The position numbers and the translations under genes are program-made. The notes under the pieces were generated by a model that was given only the letters and a program-made list of their open reading frames with translations, was not told the origin of the DNA and ran no database searches. Shown piece after piece: positions 19,040 to 28,900 of a DNA stretch of 64,000 bases (position 1 is the first letter of the stretch; each line of letters starts with the position of its first letter). Origin of the DNA: CAVXFB01 sp963760935. Lineage in GTDB: Bacteria > Planctomycetota > Planctomycetia > Pirellulales > Thermoguttaceae. The stretch spans positions 310,001 to 374,000 of the forward strand of contig CAVXFB010000003.1 of the NCBI GenBank assembly GCA_963760935.1, in the 5' to 3' direction.

Positions 19040-19345
19040 TCGCGTGAGCGTCAGATTTGTTGTGGCGTCAGTTGGGGGCGGATTCCAGAAGGAGTCCGAG
19101 CAGACGGGTTCGCTGAGGTACAGGGCACGGAGGTGGCAGACGGCGTCGGCGCTGTCTTCACCCCATCTCATCCCGCCACCTTTCAATCGATTGCCAACCA
19201 TCAGTTCGGCGATTTGCCATATCTCTCGATTCATCACTTTCAACAAAACATCATGCACACGTTGGACTTCGGCCGATTCCTCGGGTGTGCGATCCATAGC
19301 CTTCCCTCCTTGGTTCGGCGGAAAACAGGTAAGCCTCCTTGCCAA
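19040..19345 (-). pseudogene. Transposase C-terminal relic
   Basis: Minus-strand translation contains EIWQIAELMVGNRLKGGGMR followed by WGEDSADAVCHLRALYLSE, a pattern I associate with the C-terminal end of ISKra4-type or related transposases (RW.ED.A.A...LRAL). Nothing of the catalytic body precedes it, and the reading runs on into unrelated sequence. It sits inside an interval whose ends resemble those of the 10.0-10.3 kb element. It is a fragment, not a functional gene; the exact family is uncertain. Confidence 0.5.
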
Positions 19346-19392
19346 AGCGGCTTATTACCGAATTTCCCACCCACGATCAAGACGCTCAAACG
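19043..19392. repeat. Interval with ends related to the 10.0-10.3 kb element
   Basis: The left end GCGTGAGCGTCAGATTTGT at about 19043 resembles the left end at 10011. The right end GAATTTCCCACCCACGATCA at 19360 matches the right end at 10283 with one change, and both continue AGACGC. The interval contains the transposase relic. This suggests the shorter 10-kb copy is a non-autonomous derivative. Confidence 0.5.
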
Positions 19393-19421
19393 AGGCTGGA
19401 AGGTGGGGGCCGCGGGCTGTT

Positions 19422-20897
19422 GTCAACCAATAGAAATGTCCCCTGTTTTGCGTCAATAGAAGTGTCCCATTACTGTTACGGTATTCGTCTATCCTAAAGT
19501 GGCGTGCTTCGCGAGGCGAGCGCAGCGAGCCGAAGCGGAGCACGCCACTTTTTCCGCCGGCGGCGGGAGGGGGGCGGAAGGCTCTGGTCGCGCCGCAGCC
19601 GTTCGCCGCCCACGCCAGGGATGGTTGGCGGCAGGCTTCTGGCCCTGGCTTGATCCCGTCGGGCCGGTACGCTTGGACCGCTTGGGCAACGGTGGGGCCA
19701 GGATCGGCGACCAACGCACTTCGCGCTGGCCAGCGAACACCCGCAGCACGCCGTCCAGCGGTTCGCAGACCGTCACCCGCTGACCGCTCCGAATGAACTC
19801 GGCCGTCTCACGCGGCAATTGCAAGATGCGATTCCGCCAACGCAATGTCCAGTCCTTCGCCACCACGCGAGATTCTTGAATCGACACGATGCGCGCCAGG
19901 TCCGTGGCGGCCGAAAGCGGGCGATGCCAGTCCTCCGCCGCAACCGCCGCAACCGCGAAGCGTGCGTTGAACTCCGACAGAAACGTCTCGTCCAGGAATC
20001 GGTTCGCTGATTCCAAGCTGGATTTCTTCGCACGCCGCAACGCCTTGACCAGCCGATCCTGAAGCGTTCCGTTCATGCGTTCCAAACGCCCCTTCGCTTG
20101 TGGACTCCGCGCCAGAATCAGCTCCACGTCCAACTCGCGCATGGCTCGCCCAAACTGCGTTTCTGGCGGGCAATTGTCGAGCAAGTCCGCATCCGTCGGC
20201 TCGCTGTCCGGCCGATAAATACTGTGCTGATCCACGTACAGACCGCGCGGCAAGCCGTGCCGCCGAGCGTAACGCTGGAACAAGTCCGACGACGATGCCC
20301 AGGATTCTTTCTCGTAGAACCGCGCCGTCACCCGGCCCGTGGCATCGTCGATCATGACCATCAGCACCGCCCAGCCGCGCCGCCCCTCGAACCAGTCGTG
20401 AAACGAACCGTCCATCTGCACCAACTCGCCAAGGTGCTCGCGCCGCGTTCGACGACGACGATGCTGACGCCGTTTGCGCCGCCGATCCAACAAGCCCGCC
20501 TGCAACAGCCACCGCCGCAGCGTTGTCACCGAGACCTTCACGCCGTCTTCCTTCTCCAGGCATTCCGCCGCCAACGTCGCCCCGTAATCGGCATACCGCT
20601 CCCGATACAACGCCAGCGACCGCTGTTTGGTCTTCTCCGGCGAGTGCCGATTGGGGGCTCGGCCGCGCAGCCGATGCACTAGGCCGGCATCGCCTTCGCT
20701 CTGATACCGCGACCACACCCGCTTCGTTTGGCGATAACTCAGTCCCAGCAGTTCGCTCGCCTCGACCAGCGTCATCCCCCCCGTTTTTACCCGGCTAAAC
20801 GCCTCCAGCCGCTTTCGTTCCTTGCGACTCATTGAAATCATCCCCATTCTCTCGTTTCCTTTGGCAAACGATCCTAGGGGACATTTCTACTGGTCGC
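19422..20897 (-). mobile_element. ISNCY-type insertion sequence, about 1.48 kb
   Basis: The ends are 19424-19444 (AACCAATAGAAATGTCCCCT) and 20876-20897, whose reverse complement reads GACCAGTAGAAATGTCCCCT. They agree over nearly the whole 20 bases. An additional internal TAGAAGTGTCCC sits at about 19459. One transposase gene fills the element. No target duplication was established, and the right side abuts the IS701-type element directly. Confidence 0.75.
19489..20847 (-). CDS. ISNCY-family transposase
   Basis: The product is 452 residues from ATG 20847; in-frame ATGs a few codons later are alternatives. The N-terminal helix-turn-helix segment reads TLVEASELLGLSYRQTKRVW and is followed by an Arg-rich region (DRRRKRRQHRRRRTRREHL). 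The integrase-like core shows the three acidic residues in LVQMDGSFHDW, LYVDQHSIYRPD and PQAKGRLERMNGTLQDR. A basic Pro/Ala-rich tail ends the protein. It cuts and joins DNA at the ends listed for the element, and appears intact. Confidence 0.85.
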   Translation of the reverse strand: MGMISMSRKERKRLEAFSRVKTGGMTLVEASELLGLSYRQTKRVWSRYQSEGDAGLVHRLRGRAPNRHSPEKTKQRSLALYRERYADYGATLAAECLEKEDGVKVSVTTLRRWLLQAGLLDRRRKRRQHRRRRTRREHLGELVQMDGSFHDWFEGRRGWAVLMVMIDDATGRVTARFYEKESWASSSDLFQRYARRHGLPRGLYVDQHSIYRPDSEPTDADLLDNCPPETQFGRAMRELDVELILARSPQAKGRLERMNGTLQDRLVKALRRAKKSSLESANRFLDETFLSEFNARFAVAAVAAEDWHRPLSAATDLARIVSIQESRVVAKDWTLRWRNRILQLPRETAEFIRSGQRVTVCEPLDGVLRVFAGQREVRWSPILAPPLPKRSKRTGPTGSSQGQKPAANHPWRGRRTAAARPEPSAPLPPPAEKVACSASARCARLAKHATLG

Positions 20898-20900
20898 TAA

Positions 20901-22430
20901 TTTTACTGCGCAGGATTACGGCCATTTGCAGCGTATGAGGTTTTTCAGATAAATGCCCAGGTGTCGCAGTTTCTTTCGTGTTCGCTTGATGTGGCATCGC
21001 CGTGCTGTTGCATTGCGCTGTTGCCAGTGCTGGATTGTCCTTGCGGTTGCTTCAATCAGTGCCGCAGACGCCCGACCGCTAAGCCACCAACTCCGCACCA
21101 GTGATCCCATTGCCGTATGTACTTGGCACACGGTCAACTCGGGATTTTTTCCCCCGCAAAGTCTCGCGGACTCGCGCCATGAACAAGTAGCTCACCGATG
21201 TCAGGATCAAGTGTCGCTTCAATCCCAGCCAGTGACGCCCTTCCCATTGATCGAGCCCGACTTCTTGTTTTTGATCCTCAAAACACCGTTCAACACGCCA
21301 TCGCGAGAACGCCACCAGCAACAAGGTTTGCACGCTCGTCTCCAACGGAGCGTCACCGAGGAAAAACTTGATCTCCGCCGGGTCCAAGACATTGCGGGCT
21401 ACCGCCAGATGCAGCCGCATTCCGGGCAAGCCCTTCTCATCCTTGACCGTAATCCAAACGTGTCTTGCCTCCCAAACCATCGGCCCCTTTTCGCCGTCCT
21501 TGACGCGATACCGCACCCACTCCTGGTCCCGCAGTTCCGGCGAGTATTTGAGCATGTTTTCAACGCTGATGGCCGGACGGCTGCCGGCAATGGCTCGCGG
21601 CGTCTTGCGGCCACGCCCCTTGGCTCGCCGAAACGGGCGATCCGTTACGCGCGGCTCGTGAATCCAGCCGGTGAACGTCTTCGGCACTTCGCCCACAAAA
21701 CACTGCTTGCGACCGTGCAATTCCCGCAAAAACGCGGGCTTTCCGCCATATCCCTCGTCGAACGTCAGCCAGTCGAACGTCACTCCGTTGTCTTCCGCGC
21801 GGTCGAAAAGCTCCAAAGCGATTTTCCATTTCGGCCGATACACCACATCGTCGGGAATGCCCGCCGCGCGGCAACGGGCGCGGTCGTCCGACCAGTCCTC
21901 GGGCAGAAACAACTCGCCGTCCAACAGGCAATGGAAATCGCCGGTGGCGTAGGCGAGATGTACGGTGACGATGCAGTTTTCCGTCTTACCAACCGTGCCG
22001 CACCACTGCCGTTTGACGCCAGGAGTTTTGCCTCCTTGCTTCACGTCGCTGGTTTCGTCGATGATGCCGACCGAATTGCGACCAGCGTGGTCCCGGATCA
22101 CGATCTCTTGCAAGCGATTTCGAGTGCGATCTTCTTCCCACTTGTAGGTGGACAAAAACTCCTGCAAGTTTCGCGGGGGAATCCCGGCGGCAACGGCGAT
22201 CGGTTCACAGCTTTTTTCGCTGAGATCGGACAATTGGCCCTCGACATAGGTCGAGAAATGAGCCCGCGTCTGCCGTTGGGTAAAGCAATCGTCGAACTGT
22301 TTCAAGTAACGTGTCAGCATCGGCTTCAACTGGCGAATCTGTTTGGCGTCCATGCCAAGCCCTCCGTGTTGGATGGCTACAGCTTCGCCAAACTCGCCGA
22401 TTTACGCAATATCAATCCTGCGCAGTAAAA
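20901..22430 (-). mobile_element. IS701-type insertion sequence with 4-bp target duplication
   Basis: Perfect 17-bp inverted repeats TTTTACTGCGCAGGATT (20901-20917) and its complement (22414-22430) bound a 1530-bp element. CTAA flanks both sides (20897-20900 and 22431-22434), a 4-bp target duplication of the form known for IS701 elements (YTAR). It landed at the very edge of the ISNCY-type element, just upstream of the gene at 22473. Confidence 0.9.
20916..22353 (-). CDS. IS701-family transposase, one frame break
   Basis: The main frame (ATG 22353) gives 424 residues. It starts MDAKQIRQLKPMLTRYLKQF and has the DDE_5-type core: SVGIIDETSDVKQG, FDWLTFDEGYGGKPAF and FSRWRVERCFEDQKQEVGLD. Near 21140, at a run of six A residues on the coding strand, homology moves to the next frame as NPELTVCQVHTAMGSLVRSW and ends near 20916 (KRTRKKLRHLGIYL). 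Removing one A from the run would restore a single frame of about 480 residues, the usual size. It could be an indel, a dead copy or a programmed shift; only the indel is needed to explain it. Confidence 0.85.
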
Positions 22431-22472
22431 CTAATACGGCTAACGGAGGAGGCCATCGAGGCTCTGCAGTCG

Positions 22473-22910
22473 ATGATAATCGAGCCTGGAACGCCTGCGG
22501 TCAGCGAAGGTGCAGCCCGTGCCACAGCCACACCGATGGGATTCTTAGTCCACGGCCGGCTTGTCCGTATGGTCGGTAATGCCAACACGGCCATGGTCTT
22601 GGCCCGCGTTCTCTATTGGTTCGATGACGGCCGTGACGGTACGACGCGGCTGCGAGCATCGAGACACAACCAATGGTGCCTCGCAAAGACCCACTCGCAA
22701 CTTGCCTTGGAAACGGGCCTCACCGCCACTCAAGTGAGATCCGCCCTGCACCGTCTTCGTAGCCTCGGATTGGTCCGAACGGAGTGCCATGTGTTTGCTG
22801 GCTCCCGTGCATTGTCCATTTTTTTGGAATCGTCGGTATTCCTTGAGCAATGGCATCAGCAAGACCACGTCGAACTCGAACGCCTCTGTCATCGTGACGA
22901 GCATGCCTGA
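22473..22910 (+). CDS. Winged-helix-like DNA-binding protein, possibly 5'-truncated
   Basis: From ATG 22473 the product is 145 residues. The middle, NTAMVLARVLYWFDDGRDGT, then QLALETGLTATQVRSALHRL and SLGLVRTE, is a winged-helix pattern seen in replication-associated and accessory-element regulators. In-frame codons before the ATG (LTEEAIEALQS) still look protein-like and lead straight into the IS701 insertion, so the original gene may have started further left and lost its 5' end. GGAGGAGG lies 22 bases before the ATG, a long gap. The function is not identified. Confidence 0.55.
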   Translation: MIIEPGTPAVSEGAARATATPMGFLVHGRLVRMVGNANTAMVLARVLYWFDDGRDGTTRLRASRHNQWCLAKTHSQLALETGLTATQVRSALHRLRSLGLVRTECHVFAGSRALSIFLESSVFLEQWHQQDHVELERLCHRDEHA

Positions 22911-23498
22911 GTCAGTCTAAACCCTGTGGTACCGCTGGCTCTAGCGTCGTCCCGATGGAAGATTCCGTGGCGACTTGAGCGCTTGCATTGGGCTCGTGGC
23001 CTAATCCTCCCCTGGTAGGATCGAATTGGACCAGTCGCAAGGCCTCCTGTGGCGACCGCAGCGAGGTAATCGTCGACGAAGCCAGCGAGATGATGAAAGC
23101 GTTGATCGAGTCGCACTTGTGCTTTATCCCTTATGGTGAGGCGAAGATCCCTAGAACAATCGCTTCCCCAAGCTGCTCTGCCATGCGAAGGGAAAAACCA
23201 CGGCGGTCAGTGGCAGAGCCCGACACGGCCGGCTGGCCGCCAGGCAATCAAAGCGACCCGATCGTATCGAACAACCGCATTACACTTGCGGAGGGCTACC
23301 CATCGTTGCGGTATGCAACGGGGGCCATACCTACACTGCGGCCACGACGATGGAAGTGCCCTACGAGTCGTTCCCGGCCGGCGAACCTACCTAAGGACCG
23401 TTGATGCCCAGAGGGAGTTGCCGTGCGGCAGTGAGCATTCCCATACGACAATCGGTTTGAATTGCGAAGCTGCGACCGCAAACCGGTGCTGCTACTTT

Positions 23499-23514
23499 GC
23501 ATTTTGCAAAATGC
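23499..23514. repeat. 16-bp perfect palindrome, core ATTTTGCAAAAT
   Basis: GCATTTTGCAAAATGC reads identically on both strands. It shares its 12-base core with the palindrome at 24280-24299. It could be a regulator or recombinase binding site; nothing nearby decides this. Confidence 0.6.
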
Positions 23515-24279
23515 GACGATCGAACAAGGTGAACTCGTGCATCGCCCACAGCCTCACGTAGTTTCCTTGGGAGAGCCAGAGTCACGTACGGTTGGCACCG
23601 CTTCGCCTGAGAGCCCGCAGGACGCCGTCAAGACGTGTCGTCAATCCCTGCCAGGGCCGCGGCCAGATGCCGTCATCGACACTCGACCACGTGGCTGCCT
23701 GCAAATCTGAGTCATCGCGGTCGAAATTACGTGTCGCTCAGTCTCCTGGCAGGCATGCAATGCTTCAGAAACACCCTGCCAGACTCTGCACGGGTCGATA
23801 CCCGAGAATTGACCCTACGCTAATCAAATGCCCGAACCTACTGCTGCCATTCGCCCATGCCTCGGCCGTCACAGCCACCGTGCCGACGTCCCGCCAGCTT
23901 CGCGGACTTCGATCGCCTAGCATAGCACGGTAGTCCGGAGAGACACCTGACTCAGACAATCATCTTCCTAGATTCGCTGTCCTGCTTATCCTTTGGTGCA
24001 CATTTCACTGAGCGAGGGTGCAGTTTCATGTTTCGATGGGGGCACTTTCTTCGTACCGTCGGTGCACAATCGTCACTTTAATACAGTAACTAAACAATCA
24101 CTATCTACAGAGACTCAGACAAATTAAGAATTGAAACTGGCGGTCGCTCTCGCGTCGCCAGTAATGTTATTTTTCTCCTAGTCGTTGTAAGAATACCATC
24201 CACGTCGGCTAGCACCAGTGTGATGGCAAAGCATCGGACGACCAATACCACATAAGGTGCCCGGCAGCGGCCGCCAGAT

Positions 24280-24299
24280 TTGGATTTTGCAAAATCCAA
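24280..24299. repeat. 20-bp perfect palindrome, core ATTTTGCAAAAT
   Basis: TTGGATTTTGCAAAATCCAA is perfectly self-complementary over 20 bases. It lies about 230 bases before the start of the broken PEP-CTERM gene at 24510. Confidence 0.65.
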
Positions 24300-24509
24300 T
24301 AAGAACCACAAGCCATTCAGAAAGCATTTGCATTCGCAGCGACGGGCAAGATAATAGACCTGACTGATGTCATTATCGTTACCTCGGCCGCATCGGTGTT
24401 AGGACTCAACACCCGCAGTCACGTCATTCGTGAGCAACGACCACACTGGCCCCAGGCCCGCTGCGACGCTAAATCGCTGTTGGCCGCAAGATACTGAGGA
24501 GACGCTTCT

Positions 24510-25287
24510 ATGAAGTGTGAGAATGTAACCACCCCCACGGACTCCGCCGGATTGACGGTTCAATCAAAGGAAGCCTTGGTAGATTACCGACAACGACTAC
24601 AGTTGGAACGCCGAACCCGAGCCGCCTATTTCCGGAAACGGAACTATTGGGCCCTTCTTCAGTCATCGTGGTGGCTGGACCCATGCCGGCACCATCCTGT
24701 GCTAGATGGCGGTGAGGTGGCCAATATCCGCCGCCGACCGCTTTGGCCACAAGTGGTTGCCAGGATGCTGGATCACCACTGCAGCGATCCGGAAGGGCTC
24801 ATCGGTGCTCAGTTCGGCTTCGGCGTTCCACGACCCAATGAGTTGTTGTCGGAGAAGGCTTGATGTGGCCGAGTACGGCACGGTCACCAACCACTGGGCC
24901 AACGCAGCGACGTTCAACTCGATCGGTGCCGATGCTGAGCAAGGCGTCCTTCAATCGCTAAGCGGCTTCCTAACTGCAAATGCCGGCACGCCGCTGGCAG
25001 ACCTACAAGGAAGCTGGGGTGTCGATCCACTGACCAGCGCGACGGGCACAGGTCACTCCTGGGCGATCGTTGCCGGCAGCGGCATCTTCGCCGTCGATCC
25101 CGACCCAACAGCCGTGTTGGTCACGCCGCAGCAACCGGATACCGTGCCCGAACCTGGCACACTTGTCCTCTTGGCCATTGGGGCCATTGGCTTAGCCGCG
25201 GTAGGTTTCCGATGCGATCGTTTTCTTGTTCGCAACCACGCCGCTCGCAAGCGTTGCCCTGCGCAACATCCGAGTCTAACGGGCTGA
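24510..25287 (+). pseudogene. Broken PEP-CTERM secreted protein gene
   Basis: An ATG at 24510 with AGGAG upstream starts a frame that soon loses protein character. A neighbouring frame carries NDYSWNAEPEPPISGNGTIG, and a third carries LADLQGSWGVDP and the sorting tail VPEPGTLVLLAIGAIGLAAV followed by basic residues. The parts read like one secreted PEP-CTERM protein broken by at least two frame changes and a stop. PEP-CTERM tails are membrane-anchored and processed by exosortase. The residues after the tail (ARKRCPAQHPSLTG) extend beyond the usual end. I do not recognise the main domain. Confidence 0.55.
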
Positions 25288-25966
25288 AAGCATCGACGGC
25301 CTGCTGCCGATTTGGGCTCTGGCCTACATCCACCTTGTTGGCATCGATTGACCGACGTGAAACACTAAGCGGCGATAAGTCAGCGTTTGGAGGTCGCAGC
25401 GACAGCGGCCTGGAGGGTGCCGTGAGTGGTTCTTCGCGAGCCTCAAAAACTTGTGCCGCTGTTTATTCGTCGAACATCTTTCCTTCCGAGCGAGTACAGA
25501 ACCACCGTCAACCGCGCAGTTCGATGGCATCCCCAGAGTCCACGAGTTCTGTGTTGCACGCATCCAGCGTGTATAGGAAGGCGCGTTAACGCCGGTCGGC
25601 CGCCGATCGACGGTGCGTGACGAACCGCCGTCGAGAGCGCCACCGAGTCGCGCCAAGCAGCGAAAAGGCTCCTCGCTTCCAGCGTTTAGCGGTGCAATTT
25701 TGCACCCCCCTATAATGCCAGCTCGAATTGTTGACTTCCACGCTGACCTATGGTAGAAACGGTGCAAATCCGATTTTGTGGCAGGCCCCCTGATTGCTGG
25801 TTCATGCGAATCGTAAGAGGCTTCGCTATGTTGGACCGTTCAGCAGATCGGCGCTACCGGATCGCTACCCGGAACATGAATTGAAGGCGCCATAAGCGAA
25901 CGCAGTTGTTCGTGGCATTCTTAAGTCAAAGGCTCTGTCCTTTTTAGGAGTCAGGAGTACTGTCCC
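25288..25966. other. Intergenic region upstream of the large secreted protein
   Basis: The 679 bases hold no convincing gene. A small hairpin GGTGCAA-TT-TTGCACC lies at about 25691-25706, followed by a promoter candidate (25731-25759). Just before the start at 25967 there are two ribosome-site-like AGGAG sequences. Confidence 0.5.
25731..25759 (+). promoter_or_regulatory. Candidate promoter for the 1303-residue protein
   Basis: TTGACT (25731-25736, 5 of 6 consensus) and TAGAAA (25754-25759, 4 of 6) are 17 bases apart. The GTG start at 25967 is about 200 bases downstream. Weak -10, so tentative. Confidence 0.35.
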
Positions 25967-28900
25967 GTGTTTCGTAAACCACAGCACGCGTTGCAGTCTC
26001 ATTCCAGTAATTCGCGTCGGCCGTCTGCATTGGCCATGCAACACTTCAGGCCCGCCTTGGAGCCGCTCGAACAGCGCATGCTGCTGACGGTATTCAATCA
26101 ATGGGATTTCGAAGGCGAGACGCTTGGCGAGTATACCACTGCTGAAATTGGCGAGGATTTTAACGGGGCATACTATAGTGAGCAATTTCCGCACTCGATC
26201 TGGACTAATCCAGTCAACCCGGGGTCGGGGGATGGAAATCTCTGTACCGACATTGTGAACGATACGATCAACGGACAGTCAACGAAGGTGCTGCGAGTCA
26301 CGCAACCCGCCAACCAACTTTCGAGCGGGTTCAATATGGATGTTGACTTGGAAACTGACCGAGACGAACTCTGGCTCAGTTACAACTACAAGGTCAACCA
26401 GGAATTCTGCTCGACATACGGCGGAAAAATGTGTGGTATTGAGGGATTGCCGATCGTTGCGGCGGGGGAGTTTATTGGGCCGGAGGATGGTTTTGTTAAT
26501 AAGCTGATGTTCAACTCTGGCGGGCGTCTACATACGTACCACTACGACCGAACCGATAACAACTTTGGCAGCGAGTACCCATACTGGTCGAATTCCGCGT
26601 ACGACTACAACGATATCCATTTGATCAACGGCGTTTGGTACAACATCACCCAAAGGGCCGTGATGAACACGTTTACCAATGGCGTAGCCAATGACGACGG
26701 GATCGAAGAGGTCTGGATCGATGGAAGGATGCTGTTCCAGAAGACCGATATGAAGTTTGCCGAGTTGGAATCCGTGAACGGGGAACCCTATAAGCTCGAC
26801 GATATTGACATTTCCAGTTTCCTTGGCGGAAGTGGCGAGGGATGGGCGCCCCCGCGCGAATGCTATACCTATTTCGACAACTTTCGAGTGTACTTGCCCG
26901 ATAACGACGACACGGTGGGCACGCATGACGTGCACGATCCAAATGTCGTTTTGACGACTCTTGTTCCGATCACCGGCCGAACCGTGGTCTATGATACGTT
27001 GAGGACAACTACGGGCACTCTGCAGAACTCCGCCTATGGCAGCAACTATGCTGCTTGCACGGACGAAACGTATCTGATTGACGCCGGCGCGGGCAATGTC
27101 GTCAATTATCATCTCATGGGCGGGAATATTGGAACAAATGACTACCTATTCGTGTATGACGGAAACCAGACAGATTCGCCCCTGATCTATGAAACGTCAA
27201 CGTATGCAAGTGCTGCTGTTGCAATTCCTAATGTTGTATTGCAAAGCACGGGAAGGTACATGTTTGTAAGGCTCTCAACCGACTCGCTTACGCCCTCCAC
27301 CGGTTTCACGGGCACGGTGAGTTTTTCGTCGGCCAACAATCTCCCCACGGCGCCCAGCGGCTTGGTGGCCGCGACAGCGTCCACCAGCCAGATTAACCTG
27401 ACCTGGACCGACAACAGCATTACCGAAACGGGTTTCGAACTCTACCGGGCAACCAATGTCGGCATGCGTGACGCTACGCGGATCAATGTGGCGTCCCACA
27501 GCGGCACCGGCACGATGAGCTACTCGGATACCGGTCTCGACCAAAACTCGACCTACTACTATTGCATCCGAGCCGTCAACGCTTCGGGCCATTCGAGCTA
27601 CAACCCCATTGGCGTCCCATACGCCGGCGCCACAACAGATTCAAACGGCACAACGGAGGTTACGTACTACTCGATTGCCGCTGAGGACGGGTACATCGTC
27701 GAATCGTCGGAGAACTCCGGCGTCGGCGACTTCGCGGCAAATAATGTGACCACAAGCGGCCTTCGCATAGGCGATCGCGCCAGTCCCGTCGACGCGCAGA
27801 TCCTAAGTGTGGTGTCATTTGATACTTCGGCAATCCCCGATGATGCCATCATCACCTCGGCTATCTTGCGACTGCGCCGATATACCGTCTACGGCACCAG
27901 TCCCGCGAGTTGGGGAGGCCAACTCCGCGCTGACATCAAGGGAGGCAGTGGCTTTGGCGGCTCTACCGCATTGGCTGCGGGCGACTTCCAGGCTGCGGCG
28001 GACGCCGTGAACGTCGCCCAGTTATCCATCCCCATTAGCGATGGAAGTTGGGCCGAAGGCACGCTCGACAGCGGCTTATCGTACATCAATTTGACGGGCA
28101 AGACGCAGTTCCGCATCTACTTCCAAGTCGATGACAACGACAACAGCACTGACGATCAGATATGTTTCTACCCCGGCGATGGTAGTGCGGGTTACAGACC
28201 GGAACTGGTGATCACCTACACAACCGGTGCGGCTGCCCCGACGGCGCCCAGCGGACTCGGCGCCACGGCCGTCTCCAGCAGCCAGATCAACCTGAGTTGG
28301 ACCGACAACAGCACGAACGAGACCGCCTTCGAGATCGATCGGGCCACCAACAGTAGTTTCACCAGTGGCCTGACGACGGCTACGGTCTCGTCGAACGTGA
28401 CCAGCTACTCGTCTACGGGGTTGACGGAAGGGACGACGTATTACTACCGTGTCCGCTCGACGATCGGCGGCAGCAACGATTCAGCCAACAGCAATGCGTA
28501 TAGCATCGCCACTCTCGTGCCTGTCGACGTTACCTGGACGGGAGTCGGCGGCTCGACTTGGAGTACGGCCGTCGGATCCGGCAACTGGAAGAAAACCAGC
28601 GACTCCACGTCGGCCGACTACTTCAACGGTGTCGATGTAGTCTTCAATGATACGGCCACGGGAACGATCGTAAACATTAGCGCCGAAGACGTTACTCCGA
28701 CCAGCGTGACTTTCAATAACTCTAGCGATGAGTTTGTGGTAACGGGCGTCAAGGGCATCGCTGGAACCAGCACCACCGTGCTGAAGCAAGGCAGCGGCAC
28801 GGTCATCATCAGCAGCGCGAACACTTATGGCGGCGTGACAACTGTCGAGGCTGGCACATTAAAGCTCAACGGCGTCACCAACGCACAGGTCCCAGTGCTG

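Larger units (their letters stand above)
22911..24509. other. Gene desert of about 1.6 kb
   Basis: No open frame here has protein-like composition, and both strands are broken repeatedly. A local phrase (GTCACGTACGGTT near 23580) recalls group II intron ends, but no reverse transcriptase or domain V was found. Two related palindromes are annotated separately. The stretch may be decayed accessory DNA, continuous with the insertion sequences to its left. Confidence 0.5.

Noticed and set aside
21130..21145. Programmed frameshift in the IS701 transposase at an A6 run
   Set aside because: The run would suit slippage, but a single extra base explains the break equally well and several other genes here show similar breaks; no stimulatory structure was recognised.
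20953..22428. A 491-codon plus-strand frame across the IS701 element
   Set aside because: It is the antisense of the transposase, whose DDE motifs and element ends are unambiguous.
23560..23640. Group II intron-like phrase (GTCACGTACGGTT)
   Set aside because: No reverse transcriptase, no domain V hairpin and no intron 5' consensus were found nearby.
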